From Pseudomonadota bacterium (lineage in GTDB: Bacteria > Pseudomonadota > Alphaproteobacteria > Acetobacterales > Acetobacteraceae), in the NCBI GenBank assembly GCA_021779655.1, contig JAJYAF010000060.1, forward strand, positions 1-9,261: a DNA stretch of 9,261 nt, given 5' to 3'. A model generated the notes under the pieces. It was not told the origin of the DNA, ran no database searches, and worked only from the letters and a program-made list of their open reading frames with translations. The stretch's first letter is position 1; each line of letters starts with the position of its first letter. The translations under genes and the position numbers were made by a program. This document shows positions 6,979-9,261 of the stretch, piece after piece.

Positions 6979-9261
6979 CAGGCGGCAACCTTTTGCAGTA
7001 ATTGTTCAACCAGGGCGGCGAAATCGTCTTCCATCAGCGCCCAGTCCCGGAATTCGGCGAATCCCCAGCGGCCAAAGCCGCCCAGCGCGTTGACGCCCGG
7101 CACCCATAACTCGCGCATGGTCTGCGCCTTGGCCTTGTCCGCCTCATCGCGCAGGCCTTTTACCTCCAGCACGAGATTGAGCGGCTGGGCGCTGCCAGTG
7201 TCGAGCCTGACCAGGAAATCCGGCACATAACGGCGCATGGTGCCGCCATCGAGATAGGGGATTTCAAACCCCAAAGCCTGGTTTTTGGCATAGGCCAGCA
7301 CGCGCGGGTGGTTTTCCAGCGCCAAAGCCAGCGGCTGCTCCCAAGTGCTGTCCAGCACCACGTGGCTGATATGGGATTTGGGTGGGCGGGCACCGGTGGC
7401 CCAGCAGGGCTTGGTGGTGATGAAATTGACATGGCGGGTGGAGCCGCTGGGGTTGTACGGGTCCAGCACGGCAAGCACCGGCCCATCGCTGCCACGGGTG
7501 AGGGCAAGGTCGATTTTGGCGGCGGCGCGGGCGAGCTGGTCCTCATACAAAATCGCGCCAATCGGCACGCCCTTGGTGACGAGGTAGCCGCCATCCAGCC
7601 AGGCGCGGGCCAGGCGCTGGATTTGCGGGAAGAGGTGCTGCTTGGGCTCATTATCCTCATCGCGGAACTGCGTGTAGAGCAGGTGTTTGGCGAGGTTGAA
7701 GCTGATCTCCGAAGGGCGCAGCCGCTCCAGGACTTTGGGCGTGATCGTGACACCCGCGCCGACGATGCCTTCCAGAACCACCGAGGTGGGGCCGATATCG
7801 GCGGGGGTGATTTCCAGCCGGCTGTCCTCGGTGAATTTCGGCTCCAGTTTTTCACCCGGCAGCTCGCGCCGGTAGCCGCTGACGCGGGGGAAGGTAATCT
7901 CCAGCGCCGCGCGTTCCTTGATGGCGTGCACGCGGGTGAGCGGCTTGGGCTTGGTTGGCTTGGCTTTTTGCGGGGAGGTGGTGAAGTCGAACGGTATCCC
8001 CATGATATCGGCGTATTCGACGTCGAACAGGCCGGTTTCAGGGTTGATGTCATAAGATTGGCGGCGCAGGCCACGGCCCACCACCTGCTCGCACAAAAGC
8101 TGGGTGCCGAAGGCGCGCACACCGAGAATATGGGTGACGGTGTTGGTGTCCCACCCCTCGGTCAGCATCGAGACCGAGACGACACATCGTATCTGCTCAC
8201 CCAGCCGGCCTGGGCGGCCGACCGTGTTCATCACTTCACGCAGCAGCTCGGCCTCGCTGGCCTCGCCCTGGGCGGCTCCGGCCCCCTCGCGGGTGGCAAG
8301 TTCGCGCTTGAATTGCTCGATCTCGGGTGCTGCGGCTGCGGCGAAGCCTTTATCCAGCGCCTCTCCGGATTCAATCTGGCGGGAGTCGATCAACAATGTG
8401 CGGGGTTTGGGCAGGCGGCCGCCTTGGTCGTCGTAATTGCGGAACAGCTCAAGGTGTCCGGCATGGAAGGTGGCGCGTTCACCCGCGTCGGCGTCGCCAC
8501 GCTCAAACCCGGCGATCCACTCGAATACCAGCTTCGAGATGGCGGTATTCTGGCAGACCACGATGAAGACCGGAGGCACTTCGATACCCGCGCGCTGCCA
8601 GCGCTCAAACTCGCCCTCGTAATGGCTGTAGAGGGCGTTGAGCGCGGTTTTGAGCATATTGGGCAGATCGAACGGGCTGAGCTTGGCGGCACCGGCGGCG
8701 GTTTTGGGCAGATCCTTGCCGATCTGCTTCCACAAATCGCGGTAGACGACCGTATCGGTCTGCACCAAATTGTCGGTGACCGGCACGCGCGGGAGTTTGA
8801 CGATGCCGCTCTCGATGGCGTCAATCAGGCTGAAATCCGAGACGACCCAGGGGAAGAGATAACCTTCAGGGTAGCCCGAGCCGCGGAGGAAGAAGGGGGT
8901 GGCGGAGAGGTCATAGACCGCGCGAACGCCTTTTGAGAGTTTGCGCCCCAGCGCCTCGATACCGTTGATCCATAGGCGGGCGGCTTCCTCGTTCTCGGCG
9001 GCTTCCCTTTTGTCGTCACCTGTCAGCGTGCCTTCAGTGTCGTCTCCCACCTTGTGCCGGTAGCAATGGTGGGCTTCGTCGTTGATGACATTGACGTGGG
9101 GAAATTTGAGCAGCTTGCCGCAAGCGCGCTCGAGCATCTGGGTGTCGGTTTCCGTGGTCTTGACCGGCTCGGGCGCGTTGCCTTGCAGGAAGCTGCGCGC
9201 GACCTTGGGCAAGGAAATGGTCTCGCGGTGCTGGAAGGCGTGATAGTTGGTGATGACGATT
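6978..9261 (-). CDS. res: Type III-like restriction endonuclease subunit (DEAH helicase plus PD-(D/E)XK nuclease), 5' end outside window
   Basis: The frame stays open to the right edge: 16 residues (VITNYHAFQHRE...) precede the TTG at 9212, so that codon is not the true start and about 760 residues are visible. The Walker A region lies beyond the window. Visible SF2 motifs are the DEAH box VINDEAHHCY (DEAH at 9069-9080), DLSATPFF (motif III), SMLTEGWDTNTV (motif V) and EQVVGRGLRR (motif VI). Near the C-terminus VPDFLVRL and LVLEVKG (about 7158-7229) form a PD-(D/E)XK nuclease site, with the Asp codon at 7218-7220 and the Glu and Lys codons at 7158-7166. The layout matches Type III Res subunits, which use ATP hydrolysis to communicate between recognition sites and cut DNA together with Mod. 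The stop overlaps the mod start (TGATG), so the two are coupled. All motifs visible here look intact. Confidence 0.9.
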   Translation of the reverse strand, partial: IVITNYHAFQHRETISLPKVARSFLQGNAPEPVKTTETDTQMLERACGKLLKFPHVNVINDEAHHCYRHKVGDDTEGTLTGDDKREAAENEEAARLWINGIEALGRKLSKGVRAVYDLSATPFFLRGSGYPEGYLFPWVVSDFSLIDAIESGIVKLPRVPVTDNLVQTDTVVYRDLWKQIGKDLPKTAAGAAKLSPFDLPNMLKTALNALYSHYEGEFERWQRAGIEVPPVFIVVCQNTAISKLVFEWIAGFERGDADAGERATFHAGHLELFRNYDDQGGRLPKPRTLLIDSRQIESGEALDKGFAAAAAPEIEQFKRELATREGAGAAQGEASEAELLREVMNTVGRPGRLGEQIRCVVSVSMLTEGWDTNTVTHILGVRAFGTQLLCEQVVGRGLRRQSYDINPETGLFDVEYADIMGIPFDFTTSPQKAKPTKPKPLTRVHAIKERAALEITFPRVSGYRRELPGEKLEPKFTEDSRLEITPADIGPTSVVLEGIVGAGVTITPKVLERLRPSEISFNLAKHLLYTQFRDEDNEPKQHLFPQIQRLARAWLDGGYLVTKGVPIGAILYEDQLARAAAKIDLALTRGSDGPVLAVLDPYNPSGSTRHVNFITTKPCWATGARPPKSHISHVVLDSTWEQPLALALENHPRVLAYAKNQALGFEIPYLDGGTMRRYVPDFLVRLDTGSAQPLNLVLEVKGLRDEADKAKAQTMRELWVPGVNALGGFGRWGFAEFRDWALMEDDFAALVEQLLQKVAA

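Noticed and set aside
7308..8936. Long open frame of 542 codons on the plus strand opposite res
   Set aside because: It is antisense to a gene with clear helicase and nuclease motifs. Its Gly-rich, low-complexity product shows no recognisable domain, as expected from GC-rich codon phase.
9210..9212. TTG as start of the res gene
   Set aside because: The frame continues upstream to the window edge with family-like residues (VITNYHAFQHRE), so the gene is truncated by the window.

Overview
This is a GC-rich bacterial window, most likely from an alphaproteobacterium. The GC-rich codon use, the MobF/TraA-like relaxase end and the TacAT-style toxin-antitoxin pair suggest this; Acetobacteraceae is a guess. 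It looks like accessory DNA, either a plasmid or an integrated mobilisable element. No rRNA, tRNA, CRISPR array or insertion sequence is visible.

Left part, plus strand (1-1990). The window opens inside the C-terminal helicase part of a large MobF-type conjugative relaxase/helicase, which ends at 1101. After 53 bases, which hold an imperfect palindrome suited to autoregulation, comes a two-gene toxin-antitoxin operon. It encodes a ribbon-helix-helix antitoxin of the DUF1778/TacA type and a GNAT acetyltransferase toxin of the TacT type. The two genes overlap by one base (TGATG).

Right part, minus strand (9261 down to 2021). Three genes are packed head to tail as one apparent operon, read right to left. 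First is a Type III-like restriction subunit (res): a DEAH helicase with a C-terminal PD-(D/E)XK nuclease, whose N-terminus lies beyond the right edge. Next is a 980-residue beta-class DNA methyltransferase (mod), again with a TGATG overlap. Last, after 2 bases, is a 670-residue protein joining a RelE/YoeB-like domain to a UvrD/Rep-type SF1 helicase. This operon converges on the toxin-antitoxin operon, with 30 bases between the stop codons.

Reading of the whole. Conjugation machinery, an addiction module and a restriction-modification operon lie side by side, a typical mobile cargo arrangement in which both the TA pair and the RM system can stabilise the element. The part least explained by standard knowledge is the third RM-operon gene, a possible RNase-fold/helicase accessory to the Type III-like system. 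The central part of mod, where the target recognition domain should lie, is clearly AT-richer than its surroundings, consistent with an exchanged specificity cassette.
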